DNA of 64,000 nucleotides from Allantophomopsis cytisporea (GCA_024752435.1 CP103034.1:1364001-1428000); one strand, 5' to 3'; shown: positions 43,282 to 56,051, counted from the first letter of the stretch. Notes: generated by a model from the sequence alone, not told the origin. Program-made: numbers and translations.

Positions 43282-46153
43282 ATGGAACAAATGACAACTC
43301 AACATGGCTCAACATTCTCAGGCACCAATTCTGCCGGTATGATCAACCAGATTGGCAATGCGAATAATGTAAACATCAGTAAGCACTTGCACGCTTCTAT
43401 CGTATATTGAGGAATTGTTGACAATGGTTCTAGATGGCTCTGTCGAAGACGAACGAAAAGCATTTTTCCGTTGGCTAGATTTTATCGACTTTCGTCCCGA
43501 CCAAGATAGGATCCTGAAGAAGAGATACGAGCATACAGGAGGTTGGATTCTAGAAAGAGGGAGATTTAGGCGCTGGCTTGAAAGTCCAGAGCCGAGCCTG
43601 CTTTGGTGTTGGGGACCCCGTAAGCTTACCACTGCCATTATAAGAAGGCTATGGCTAAGTTATTTGAAGCTGGGATAGGGAAGTCAGTTATTGCGTTAGT
43701 ATCTCCAACTATAGCATTTTGTCAACATACTCATCGCATCTTAGCTCGATTGTCATCAACTACCTTCAAGAAATCCATGAAAGCCAGAATGAATTTGCCA
43801 CTGCATATGTGTTTTTCAAACACGATGCTCGTGGGGACCAGACTCCAGCAAAGATTATCCGAAGCTTAATTCAACAGCTATGTTGGAAGATGGATAGCAT
43901 CCCCCAAACCGCACTTAATGTTTATCGCCACTGTAATCGAAATTGTTTGGATCCTTCTGATAAGGAGTTGATTTCTATACTGCGAAGCCTCTGTAGCTCC
44001 GAAAATCGAACTTTTCTTGTGCTAGATGCCCTAGACGAGTGCGACGGAAGCTACCTACAAGATATTCTCGACTTCCTTACAGCATCTATAAATACCATAG
44101 GACAGGTCAGGATCTTTATAACTAGCCGCCAGGAAACCTTTATCCAGCAGCATTTCGAGAGCTTCGGCACTCCATTCATCCCTATCGAGGTTAAGGATGT
44201 TAGTAAAGACATTGAGACTTTTGTTCGCGGTGGTGTCGAAAAGAAGATACGGGAAAGAAGGCTACATATAGTATCTGAAGTATTGAAAGCGAAGGTGATC
44301 TCAGAGCTTATAATGAAAGCACAAGGGATGTAAGTATACTAACACCTATCTGCCTGTGTATCGGACTCTAATATATGTTAAGGTTCTTATGGGTGAACCT
44401 GCAACTAGAACGACTATGTACACAGCGACGAGAGCGAGATATTGAGAAGGAACTCACCAAATTGCCTCCCGATCTTAAAGGAACATACCAGAGGATTCTC
44501 GAACAGATTGATAAGCAGGAAGATACCCTTCGGGATCTTTGCAAAAGAGCTTTCATGTGGATATTTTACGCTACCAGACCGCTGAAGACCAATGAACTTG
44601 TGCACGCCGTTTCGATTGACGAAGATTGTCACTCTGAAAAGGACTTAAGAGAAAGGCTGTGGAGTTTTAAGGCCATCCAAGAAGCTTGTGCGAATCTTGT
44701 CAAAGAAGAATCCTCGGATGACATATGCGTTGTGCGGCCAATACACTTCTCAGTTCGGGAATATTTTACTACTATATGCATGGAAACTCCGCAAAGTGTT
44801 TCTTCATTCACTTCTAACGCTTCGTTGACCTATAGCCACCTCGCCGAATGCTGCTTGAGATATCTTATGATCGATTCATTCCAAGATCAGTGCTCATTTG
44901 ATTTTATGCTTAACGAACGCATATATCACTTTCCGTTATCTCGTCACGCATCCTACCTTTTCGACCACTATATACTAGCGACAGCTCATATCACTCTTGA
45001 GTTAGTGACTTGCCTTCAGAGATTCCTCAAGAGTGAAAATCAAAAACTTGCTTCCACGCTTCAGCTGCGAAGACTAGAAGACGGAAAGCTCAGCATAGTC
45101 GAAAACTTCACTCAATTTAAGGACCCAGTAAGCCCAAGTGACATGATTTTCTCAACTGCGCTTTACGGTTCCAAACAGCTTTCGAGTGCAGGCTCTGAAT
45201 GGGATGATCTTGAAGCTCCAAGGTTCGCATTCTTTCACGCAATTAGAGCATGCGCGATCAACGTCGTTATTATGCTGTTAGATAGGGGATATGACATTAC
45301 GGAGCATGATGCAGATGGAATTCCACCAATATGTATCGCAGCGCAATCTGGGCATGCAAAAATTTGCCATATACTTATCAAAAAGGGAGCTGATGTTAAT
45401 GCTCAGGGTGGATATTATGGCAATGCACTCCAGGCAGCTTCTTCTAGGGGGTATAAAGCTGTAGTTAGTCTCTTGCTTCAGAGCGGAGCCGATGTCAATG
45501 CCCATGGTGGATTTTATGGCAATGCACTCCAGGCAGCTTCTTTTGGGGGACACGAAGCTATAGTGAGTGTCTTGCTCCAAAAGGGAGCCGATATCGATGC
45601 CCATGGTGGATTTTATGGCAATGCACTCCAGGCAGCTTCTTCTAGGGGGTATAAAGCTATAGTTAGTCTCTTACTCCAAAAGGGAGCCGATGTCAATGCC
45701 CATGGTGGACATTATAGCAATGCAGTCCAGGCAGCTTATAGGGGGGGACACAAAGCTATAGTTAGTCTCTTGCTCCAGAGCGGAGTCGATGTCAATATCC
45801 ATGGTAGAGACTTTGGCAATGCACTCCAGGCAGCTTCTTCTGAGGGGTATAAAGTTATAGTAAGTATGTTGCTCCAGAGCGGAGTCAATGTCAATGCCCA
45901 AGGTAGAGTGTATGGCAATGCACTCCAGGCAGCTTCTAGGGGGGGACACAAAGCTATAGTTAGTCTCTTGCTCCAAAAGGGAGCTGACGTCGATGCCCAG
46001 AGTGGATATTATGGCAATGACACTTCAGGCAGCTTCTCTTCGGGGGAACAAAGCCATAGTAAATCTCCTACTAAAAGCAGGAGCGAGTCGGTAGATAGTG
46101 ATGATAGAGTGTTCGACAGCGAGGATCAAGAGCATAGTCAAGATCAGTTCTAA
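43282..46153 (+). CDS. fungal NLR-like protein: NACHT-type NTPase with ankyrin repeats, shifted C-terminus
   Basis: NLR-like STAND ATPases of fungi are thought to act in non-self recognition and programmed cell death. Exons 43282-43378, 43434-43619, 43670-43694, 43745-44329 and 44383-46153 join in frame to 887 residues. A short Asn/Gly/Ser-rich N-terminus (FSGTNSAGMINQIGNANNVN) leads into WLESPEPSLLWCWG and Walker A GPPGIGKS, which is completed by the 25-nt third exon. Walker B is FLVLDALDECDG and the sensor is RIFITSRQE. A winged-helix-like region follows (LPPDLKGTYQRILEQI, RPLKTNELVHAVSI, IHFSVREYF). Then come one standard ankyrin unit (GIPPICIAAQSGHAKICHILIKK) and seven 33-residue units of the type GADVNAHGGFYGNALQAAS. 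An extra base near 46020 in unit 7 shifts the frame, so the end is a Ser/Asp-rich tail instead of the expected ankyrin cap. Confidence 0.88.
45386..46078 (+). repeat. seven 99-bp ankyrin-coding tandem repeats
   Basis: Units begin at 45386, 45485, 45584, 45683, 45782, 45881 and 45980, each 99 bp (33 codons). Blocks such as GGCAATGCACTCCAGGCAGC recur unchanged or nearly so in units 1-6. Such similarity at DNA level points to ongoing unit exchange. Unit 7 contains the extra base. Confidence 0.93.
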
Positions 46154-48115
46154 GAGTCAACTACAGGGAAAGGAGAGTTTGGAACCCGCAATGAACTGGT
46201 GGGGACATCAAGAACAACTACGTTTATACAAGCCTTACTGACCATCGAAAACAGGGTCCAGTCAGTGAATGTGAATGACTAGATGAATGAGCCATAATGT
46301 CAGTACATAGCGGTAGTGGCAAGAAATGCAGACATATTGCACGCAAAACTACCAAATGCACATGAAAGCTTCTCTGATGTTTATTCTTTTCGTCCAAGGT
46401 TCTTACACTTACAAGTATCTCTTTTACATGTGTAGAGTCGCGCAAGTGCTGCTTTGCCCATCTTGCTTACCCACCGCAGTCACCCCGCTCTCAGTATCTT
46501 CAATTTGGCGAGATTCTCGATGTTCAGCGGCATACATAATAGGTGTTGAGGTTGCTATTCCAGGCGAGAGCCTCCAGCAGATGCCTCTCCTGAATACTGG
46601 CTTATACATTTATACAAGGAAGTATACAAGGGAGAATCACGTTGGTTTTGTTTCTCATCAATGACTACACCTCTGAGCATAGACGCGCAGTGATTTCTTC
46701 GCCTGGAGGAGCTAAGCCTCGAAGGTTCTAACACTATGATCTTCTACAAGCGCATATATAAGGCTCATCCCTCATGCTTTCCCATCCCAATCATAAGCCG
46801 ATTCTGCAAGGTTTTGTGGGTAGTCGGCGCAGTTTGGCGTTGTAGACTTGGCCGGTTGTGGTTGTCGTTCGGTGAGCATCTATCGTTACGTAGTTCTAGT
46901 AGGCCATCGAGTTGCTGCCTTTGCTGTCTTACTACTCTCCTTCAGCTTATGAGTTATCTCTGAGACAATTGCGTAGCTGGCTTCCGGGCTGTCATGCTGC
47001 CTGATTGCTGGGTATGATGATCTATCTCTGTCTTCTTTGAAGGTATTGATGGACTCTGACTCTTCGTTACTATTATGGTGTCGTCGAGTCCCACTGTGGA
47101 GATACTGTCACACTTGTACACAATATGTAACCATGGACTTTGCAGTATCGTATTACGACGTACATCGTGTGGCTGAGAATAAGTCGCTCTTCGCTTCCGC
47201 GCTCCGTGTCCCGTGACCTAGCACTTTGGTGGGCAGTGGGGGGTTGCTACTGCGGGAACTCGGCCATTTCCGGTTAGACTCTTGGGATGATGCACGATTA
47301 AGCTTGGCTAGGCAGTGGCAGACCTGTGACAACGGTTGCCCGAGTGATCCGCGTTGTTGTCTTGCCCAGCCAATCACACGCATGATGCTCGATCCAAGAC
47401 GCTACAATCTACCCAAAAGGCTCCACAATGTATCCAAGTCGACTCTCAATCCATCCAGCACATCCCCATCGAATCTCAATCAATCGGATCGTTGCACATC
47501 ATTCATAGTCACGCCTCCGCCAATCTTCTCATGGTCACCTCGTCCCATCCATCACCCATCACTCACGGACTACTCGCCCTCTCATATTCATTCCCATTCT
47601 CATTTCGTCAATTCTCCTCACTTCATTTCATCGTCGTCTTTTCCTTCGTATTTCGAGGAAAATCGATTTGATTTCACTGCTGCTGGTGTTGGGATACTGT
47701 CTTTATCCTTGCGAGAATTCAGTCAGTCCTTTGTTGTTGCTTCTTCACTCTCCATAGTGATATGATAGTCCAACCAAAACAAAAACACAAACAATAACAC
47801 CAAAAAAATCACATTACCAACAATACCCCACTTACCTTCTCATACATTCCTCACATATCTTCCCCGGAAATTACTCTCATCAGTGTCATCATCGAAAGAA
47901 GAAGAGAAGAAAAAAAAAAGTATACTACGAATTACGAAGAAGAAAACGCGCATTCCTCGTTTCTGGAAGAGTATCCACAACTCGCCCATCCAAAACAAGT
48001 ACCACAAAAGAACCAAACATCGATCGTGAGATCAAATTGATTGATGCGTTGTTTCATTGCCTGACAGCCGAATTCCCCCGCCAAAGACCGCCAATTGACC
48101 AAGAAAGTTCACACC
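46154..48115. other. intergenic and probable long leader of BUD4
   Basis: No gene is supported. From about 47380 the plus strand is C/T-rich (many TCCATC, TCTCATT words), which fits a long 5' leader of BUD4. The 179-codon frame at 47226-47765 lies in that pyrimidine-rich part and looks like composition, not coding. A purine run of AGAAG and A lies at about 47893-47921. Confidence 0.45.
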
Positions 48116-51100
48116 ATGTCTACAGAATCGGTAAGTCATCATTGTTTACCTGTGCGCGACGATGCGTTGGCCTTCAATATAGTTCCTCTGCACAGGCCAT
48201 CAGCACACCTCCAATGCCATTGTCATTTTCGAACACCTTCTCACTCATATCATACTCACAGGTTCATCCACTTCGGATTCAGAAGGGAACTCCACAATCC
48301 TCACCGGCCAAGTCTGACACATCTCTGCCACGGCCTCTGTCAGAGCTTAGCCCGTCATCAGCTCGAAGAAATTCCCCAAGTTATAATCAAGCCACAAAGG
48401 TAACTATATATACTTGCGACGATCTTCCCTTGATGCGTTTTCTACACAAATACCACTTTCCGTACTAACGGTGCCTGCATAGAAGATGGTTCTCAATGGG
48501 GATTCGTCTCCATTCCAGTCGTCGCCATTCAATGCATCCGAGGGTAATTCATCTCCACGACTCTTCTGGCAAGGTCGTGACCCTCACTCTCCAAACAAAT
48601 TGGAAAACAGCCCCTTCGCATTTCGCGAATCCAATAACTCCCCTTCACCGACTCGACGGTCGTCAATCGAGAGGTTGCAGAAGGCATCGCGTGTCAAGAA
48701 TAGTAGCATGTTCGCACGAGAACAAAAACAAGAATATGATCCAACATATGTACCACACATCGAGCGACCTTTAGCAAGACACGTCCAAGGAAGTGCCTTT
48801 GGAGTTTCTGGTTTCCAGCCTCGAGCATCGGTGGACCTCGGTCAAGGCTTTGCTCATAGAAGACAGGATAGCAAGAGCAGTGTTATGTCAAGCCCAATAG
48901 CCAAATCACCAGCAACAGTATTATCATCGGATTTCGCACGTCGTTCAAGCAAAGATCAGGTTTCACCGACAAAATCATCGTTCGCAGCTAATCGCTTCAA
49001 CGGAAGAGCTCTCTTCGATTCAGAGAAGGGTACATGGTCAAGTGAGGATTCCAGTGTCGAGCGTGAGCTTCCGCCAGGAAAATCACTTCGAGGACATGCA
49101 AAGAGTGTAACATTCGATACCGCACCACCTGAAATCAACGAGTACGAAATGGCGACACCAGATTTGTCGTCCGTTGATAACGGATCTCGAGACAACAGTT
49201 ACGACTCGGGTGATGAAGATGATGACGACTACTTTAGTCGCCACAGGGATCACGATGACGATGATGATGATGACAGTTTTGATGCATCTCTTGAGGACGC
49301 AGAAAAAACACCAGTTGTTGGACCAGATGACTGGCGCCACACCGAACCAGCCGAAGATCATGATACTAGTCTCGACGATCCTTTCCATGCTCAAAGGGAG
49401 ATTAGCCCCATACCAGAATCAACACCGTCTCCAAGATCTCGACCCACCAATATGCGCAATGACTCTTTCAGCTCAAACGGTGAGCATCGTCCACTGCCTC
49501 CTCTTCCGGGTATGCATGCGCGCAGCAACTCCGCCTCACCAATGGGATTTGCCTCGCCTTCATCCTTAAGGGGTCTTCCATTACCACCAGCTGCATCATC
49601 ACTGAGCAAAGCCGACCTCAGAGGTGCGACAGGAGCTAAGATGTCACTCGAAGAACGCCTGCGTCTCATGATGATCGACAACGATGAGAAGCCTAAGAGC
49701 CCCGCGGAATTGCAAAGAGAACGAAGAATGAGACGTGGTTTGCCTCGTGAACGAACCCTTTCACCTGAGGCAGTAGAAGTACCAGAGGCACCGGAGACGG
49801 AGAAAAGTGGGGTAGAGGTTCAGGAAACACAGCATGAAAATGAAGAAGACGACACTCTTGGCGATATCTCTGGTTTGGGTGACTACCAATTACCCCCACG
49901 CATATCTCGCGAGTCTATCTTGCGTAAAGTCAATGGAGAGGATGTTCCTGATGTTCAGGCGGAGGACTCTGAGTTTGACTATTCGTCACCAATGGCAAGC
50001 TCCACTCCTGAACGCCCAAGACCAGTTGACCCAGATGTTCCATTGCCATCCACTGAAGAGGATACCATGCTATCAAATGAGGAGGAGTACGATGAGGGTG
50101 ATAGCAGTGACATCATCATCAAAACAGAGCTTGGGGATGACTCTGTCGACCTCAACACAATAACTTCGATGTATCAGCTTGGTGATTCCAACGAGTTGGA
50201 CTCAGATCCCAACAGAGACCTTGAAGATGTAGAGAGCCATTATTCTCAGGGTTCTCATGACGCGGAGAATGCAAAAGTGACATCCGACAGTGCAGAAGAA
50301 GATGAGGGCCCTCCAACGCCACGAGCAACGAGTCCACCAAAGGAAGTCGATGTTGATCCGGTCAAGCACGGTGATGAGCTGGCACTGCCAGAATTTTCTG
50401 GAAATGACTTCAATCTTGGACTTAAGTCCTACATGACTCCATCTCCACCGCCTCCAGCAAAGGAACCCGAAGCAGAGAATGCCGAGACTGTAGAACCAGC
50501 CCAACCTGTTGAGGAGAATGTACCAGTTCAAGAATCTGAACGATCTGTCACACCAGAACAGCGCCCCAAGGCGCATCCAAAGGTCGCATATGATGGCAGT
50601 GGTTGGGGCTCTGATGGTGAGGATGATTACGAGGACCTAGAGGAGCCAGGTACTCCAGAGTCTGTCATTCGACACACGATCTCTAGATCCCCAACGCCAG
50701 AACCTGTTCAGGAAGAGCCATTTGTTCCAGAACGCCAAGCAACCATTAAAGCAGCACTCGGCTCCAAGTTGAGGACACGTCCATCAGCAACCCCAGCTGA
50801 CATGCTCTCCATGAGAGAAACCCGACGAGTAATTAGCGGAGAACTGCCAGCTCATCTTGCAATTCCACCTCGAAACAGAGGCGTCCCTTCTTCTAGCCAC
50901 GATTCTGGCTCGCAAGAAGAAGATATTCCTGAAGAGCAAGAAAGCCAGTCTCGCGAGCGAGGCACACGACTACCAAGCTTCAACAAGAGAAGTCTCACCC
51001 TCGACATTGGCGGCGAAGATCTCAGCTTTGATCTCGATCAGGACTTTGACCGCGTCATTGAGACACAAAAGGTTGCGTTTGACCAATTCATTTCCAATCT

Positions 51101-52805
51101 ACGTTCTTCACAGAAACAGCCCGAAGCGGATGCTGCGTCAATCAACAATCAACAAGAATGTAATGCTAACATGTTACCTCGAAAACAGCGCGGTTACCCT
51201 ATCCGCCAAAACACGAAGATTGTCGTCGCCAGTAGTGATGTAGGTAAAGCTGCGGATGATTCTGAAGCTCGCGGAGCACGATCGGCCGGAAACTCGCCTA
51301 TCAAGAAGGATCGCCCAGAATCCTGGACGGTTGAGCCATGGAATGGTAACATGCGTAGACGTAGTCAGCGTCAACTTTCTGAACAGAGACGGAAGCATGC
51401 CCTTGGTGCTGCACCCCCACTGCCAGGGCAGGCTGGTGTTGTTTCTAATCTTGGATCTCTTCATGAAGATGAAATCACAGAGGCTATGGTCGAGGAAGGT
51501 GCTGAGAGAGGTAGAGTCTTTGTGAAGGTTATTGGTGTGAAGGATTTGGATATTCCACTTCCAAAGGGTAAGCTGCTATAGCCACACTTGAAGACACCTA
51601 GCTAACAGTATATAGGAGAGCGTACCTGGTTCAGCTTGACTTTAGATAATGGCGTCCATTGTGTGACGACTGCATGGCTTGAATTGGGAAGAAATGCACC
51701 TATTGGCCAAGAGTTCGAGCTTGTTGTCCCTAATGATCTTGAATTCCAGCTTTCACTCAACGTCAAGCTCGAGAAGCCGGAACCAAAGAGAGTAATAGAA
51801 GCTCCAGTAAAACAAGTCAAGCAGCACAAACCATCGACCCTCAGTCGTGTGTTCGCATCTCCAAAGAAGCGCAAAGAGTTGGAAATGAAGTTTAAGGAAG
51901 AAGAGCGCCTTGAAGCCGAACGAAGACAGAAAGATGCAGCTGCAAAGCGCGCCTCAACTCAACCCACAGCTTGGGATCTTTTGTCTCCTCTTGCCGCAGA
52001 AGATGGTACCTTTGGCCGCTCATACGTGTGTTTGAAGGATCACGAATCCCATTGTTATGGCCGCCCCTACATCGTTGATGTAGCCTGCTTCAACGAATGG
52101 GCCACAGAAGAAATTACGGCACAAAGCAGCGTCAAGTCAAAGCGTGGTCAAACGGTTGTGCAACGTCGTGCCCCATACAAAGTAGGCAAACTCGAACTGC
52201 AACTCCTCTTCGTACCCAGACCCAAGGGTGCTAAGGACGAGGATATGCCGAAGTCCATGAATGGCTGTATCCGCGAGATGAAGGAGGCCGAAGCTGCTCG
52301 CCAACGCGCTCACGAGGGTCATTTGAGTCAACAAGGTGGCGACTGTCCTTACTGGCGTCGTCGCTTCTTCCGTCTCGATGGAAGCAAATTGACGGCTTAT
52401 CATGAATCCACCCGCCAACCAAGAGCCACTATTAATCTCGCCAAGGCCGCGAAGCTCATCGACGACAAGCGTACGCTCACGCAAAAGGAGACGACGGGCA
52501 AGGGTGGCTCACGCCGCAAATCAGGCTTCGCAGAAGAAGAGGAAGGCTACATGTTCGTCGAGGAGGGGTTCCGAATCCGCTTCGGTAATGGCGAGATCAT
52601 TGACTTCTACGCTGACTCCGCCGATGATAAGGAGGGCTGGATGAAAGTCCTTGATCAGGCTATTGGCAAGGAGAGTCTCTCTGGTACTACTTGGTGTGGT
52701 ATGGTGCTCAAGAGAGAGGAGAGTGCCCGTCGTAAGGCGGCTAGTGCTGCTGCGGGCGAGAGGAAGGCTAGTCGACAGCAGAAGAGTCGGAGTATGATTG
52801 TTTAA
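48116..52805 (+). CDS. BUD4: Anillin-related bud-site/septin organiser Bud4
   Basis: Bud4 is a GTP-binding, anillin-like protein that organises septins at the future septum or bud neck. Exons 48116-48130, 48262-48399, 48483-51567 and 51616-52805 give 1475 residues. The first exon encodes only MSTES. The N-terminal thousand residues are Ser/Pro/Asp-rich and disordered, with an acidic run (DDDDDDSFD) and many Ser-Pro sites for kinases. The conserved end begins with GRVFVKVIGVKDLDIPLPKG and ERTWFSLTLDNGVHCVTTAW (a C2-like anillin homology block, about 1068-1290). It closes with a PH domain (about 1320-1432: YWRRRFFRLDGSKLTAYHE, FRIRFGNGEIIDFYADS, DKEGWMKVLDQAI). The third intron is 48 bp. Confidence 0.94.
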
Positions 52806-55800
52806 GGCCGCTTGGGATCGGGACGACTTTTGTGCTTGCTCTTGTGGCAAGCCTTTGGTATGCCTATGTGGTATGATCTATATGTCCGTCATGATCATGA
52901 TGTCTGACGATAAGGCCTTCCGCCTATGAATTTTCCTTCCCTCGACTCTCTTCTCTGCCTCTTCTCTCAACTTCGTCACTACCCGACTCTTCTACGACCG
53001 CACTGGGCTTGTCTTCTCTCCTTATCCCCAATTGCACTGTCTGATGTCGGATGTGCGATATATGTGTGTGCAGGATTATTCCATTTTTTATGTTTTTTTG
53101 TTATTGTTTCGGGGTGTCAATTCATGGTCATGCGGAGGATTTTAGGGAGTTGGATTTGGACTTGAACGTTGGAAGTTCGGGTGCTTTGATGCTCTATCTT
53201 CAATTCTTTGAAAGCGTTTGATGATTTTTTGTTTCTGCTTTTTTGCGTTGTTAGGGGGTATGGTTTTTGATTGTGTTGGATGATTGTCGTGGTGGTAGAG
53301 GTGGGGATGAATGTGGAGAGTGGAGAGTGGAGTGTGGAGAGTGAAGAGTTTGGGGATGAGAATAGGGATAGGAATGAGGATAGGAGATCGAGAGAAGTGA
53401 AGATGTGGAGATGCGATTGTACGAGTTGATGAGTGGCTTTGTGGTGTTGGTGTTTATGGGGGATAAGTGGCATAGGATGCTTAGGATAGGGATAATAAAC
53501 CACTTTTTATATTTGTTTGGTAGATTGTGATTGGTTGTGAATCCAGTTTGAGACTTTGCTTGTCAGATGTTTGGATGTCCTTGTGAAATATTTGGATATG
53601 TTTGTGAGATGTTTGGACAGATTTGATGGCTATTGCTTTATCTTGTGATATTGGATCATGATATAAACTGGTGATGAGTAATAATAATATAAGTCTTTAG
53701 TTTACTAGGAATTGTAAGATCTTACTATAGATTATATTAGTACGGGAACTTATTCGGAGATATTCATATTCGGATATGCTTTATAACTACACAGATAGGT
53801 ACTAAGACAGCGGAAATAGGCGAAATCAATTGATATCTTGTACATCCATCTAATACCTGAAGAATTTTGAGCGAAATTTAAGATCCGAACTCTTTGCATC
53901 TATCTGTATCTATCTGATTGTATCTGGTTGCTTGCGATTATTTGTCATTGTTTGGCACAAAGAAGAAATGTGGGATTTGAAACGACTAGGAAATCCTGTG
54001 GGATCGTCATACCTTGTATCTACGTGAAACGTAACTCTGCGCTTGGATTATATGATCGGATCTTGATGCTGGGCGTTGAAGTGCTATTCTTGTTTTTTTT
54101 GGTGTTTGTTTACGTTAGGTTATATCAATTGGATCAGGTATATTATAGGTTATGGCTGTTAGCTTGGCTTCTTTACTATCTTTTGGAATCGAAGGCTGCT
54201 ATATTGCCGACAATATATCTATACTTGAACTAGGCATTCTGTAATATTTAATTGGATAATCTTACTCTCTTCCTCTTCCTTCGCGTTACACTTATACGCC
54301 TTATTGCTTTTATCCGCTTCGCAAGATTTAGCACGGCAATTGATGCGAAATCCTGCAATGCTGTCATCTCGACCGTCAGGAATATTGTTACAGTTGAAAG
54401 GCGAGTTGTAGTATCTTGAGGTGCTTGAAATTTACAATGGGCATTCAGTTTCTTGTCCTGTTGTCACGGATTCTTTTGGGGTCGGTTGATGTTGTACACT
54501 CCGTTTTGGTTTATGACGGGGATTTATGGGGTAGATGAGCCTTGTGAGGGACTAGATAGGGTTAGATGAGAGGAGTTTATGAGTAGGGATCGAGTTAGAT
54601 GATATTGGATGGTGATGTAGAAGGTCGAGTCTGATTGAAGATGTCCCTTTTCGGCATTATTTGATGCTGTTAGCATAGAGGGGTTCTTACGTTGGTGTCT
54701 ATTGAATATAAGAGCGCGGTATACAATATTATATGCTACGTTGCATCCAATACATCGACATGCCAACTCCTCGACTCTCACACTCTGACATTAGCTCTCA
54801 TGTCATCCGGCAGTTGTTCAACTCTTTATCTGTCTTCAGCTTCCCACCGCTCGATACGATCGTTCTTGGCAAAATGCGCGCTTTTTGAATGCCGGGCGTG
54901 CGAAATGATCGGCAAGAAAGTGGAGCTGCGAGGGAAGATGTTTGACGATTACTCAAGGTGCAGTTGTGTGAATGTATTGAGTAGATATGAGGTAGTAAAG
55001 GGTGAGTGTCGTGATATCAATGCTTGCTCTACTTTGGACTCTTGCAGCGAACAAATGTTGTCGTTGCTCGGTGGTGATCAGGAGAACATTTGTTGTTGTG
55101 TTTATGATTGACATTCTCGCCAAGGTTTGTACGCTTGGTGGCCTTCAAAATGTTCCGCGTCTTCTGGTCTGGCGATCCAACTTCACTCATTCATTTCTAT
55201 GCAAATACTTGTGGTTTACAATATTACATGAGTATAAAACACACCATGTGAAAGGGAATAAGTATATGATGTTCGATATACAGGCCATCTATTTGCTATT
55301 TCTTTTCGTTCTTACATATGCCCGGATGCTAACGCAAATTCTCGTATTTCTTCTCAAGGTTCAGGCATCATATCACCAATCACCTACGTTACCCAACCAC
55401 GTAAGATACCTCACCTGAACTGAACCTGAACCTTCGATGATCATCCTCATCACATGAGACATATCACAATATCACAATCCTTCAATTCCTCACCGGTGTA
55501 GAGTTGACCATCCGACACAATCACGTGGAAATCAAAGAGTTGTCTTCATTACCCTATCCAACCTTGATCCGGGAGCACCTGAGCACTAACAATGGCGGAT
55601 GTCTGAGGCTGAAGCTGTTAACCTTTTGCAGTATGAGGGCATTTCGCTCCACTAGAAATGTTCAAACCTTGGTAAGAGGGGTATTGACAAGTCATGCTAA
55701 CCATTCACCTCCCCTACGCTTCCCTTGGCATCATCATAAAACGATGCGGCTGTGCTGAAGTTCAAATGCATCAAAGCTGAATGAGAGACTTCATCTCACC

Positions 55801-56051
55801 TTCCTTCTACAATCCGAACGTGGTCACCGATTGAGTGTTCTGGTCTTAATCGGTAATCACCGCCATTGCAACTCCCTGTCTACGTGGGGGCGGTATCTAA
55901 GAAAGAAAAGCAAAGCAAAGCAAAGCAAAGAAAAAGACCAAGAAACAGAGGGTGGACATATTGTCCCATTCATTACACCAAAGAAGCTGTTCTCCCAAGG
56001 ACGAGATCGATTCTTTAATACTAAGGTTTCATACTACTTCACTCAGCAATC
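52806..56051. other. large intergenic region
   Basis: 3.2 kb without a supported gene. The first kilobase is T/G-rich and includes GGAGAGT-type repeats at about 53322-53348. Frames at 53928-54233 and 54692-55418 encode hydrophobic or Cys-rich peptides without family resemblance or splice logic. A TTTTTTGTTATTG stretch near 53093 may belong to the BUD4 3' end. Confidence 0.4.
55907..55930. repeat. (AAAGC)n short tandem repeat
   Basis: About five AAAGC/GCAAA units lie some 120 bp upstream of the RTG2 start, within a purine-rich leader or promoter. Confidence 0.9.

Noticed and set aside
45386..46078. regular 99-bp spacing considered as a CRISPR-like or satellite array
   Set aside because: Units are directly adjacent, coding and in frame for ankyrin repeats. 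There are no unique spacers and the genome is eukaryotic.
47226..47765. 179-codon plus-strand frame before BUD4
   Set aside because: Ser/His/Pro-rich translation of a pyrimidine-rich leader, with no domain. More likely 5' UTR or promoter of BUD4.
55002..55418. 138-codon hydrophobic frame in the BUD4-RTG2 spacer
   Set aside because: Translation of T-rich DNA typically looks hydrophobic. It overlaps another frame of equal quality and resembles no family.
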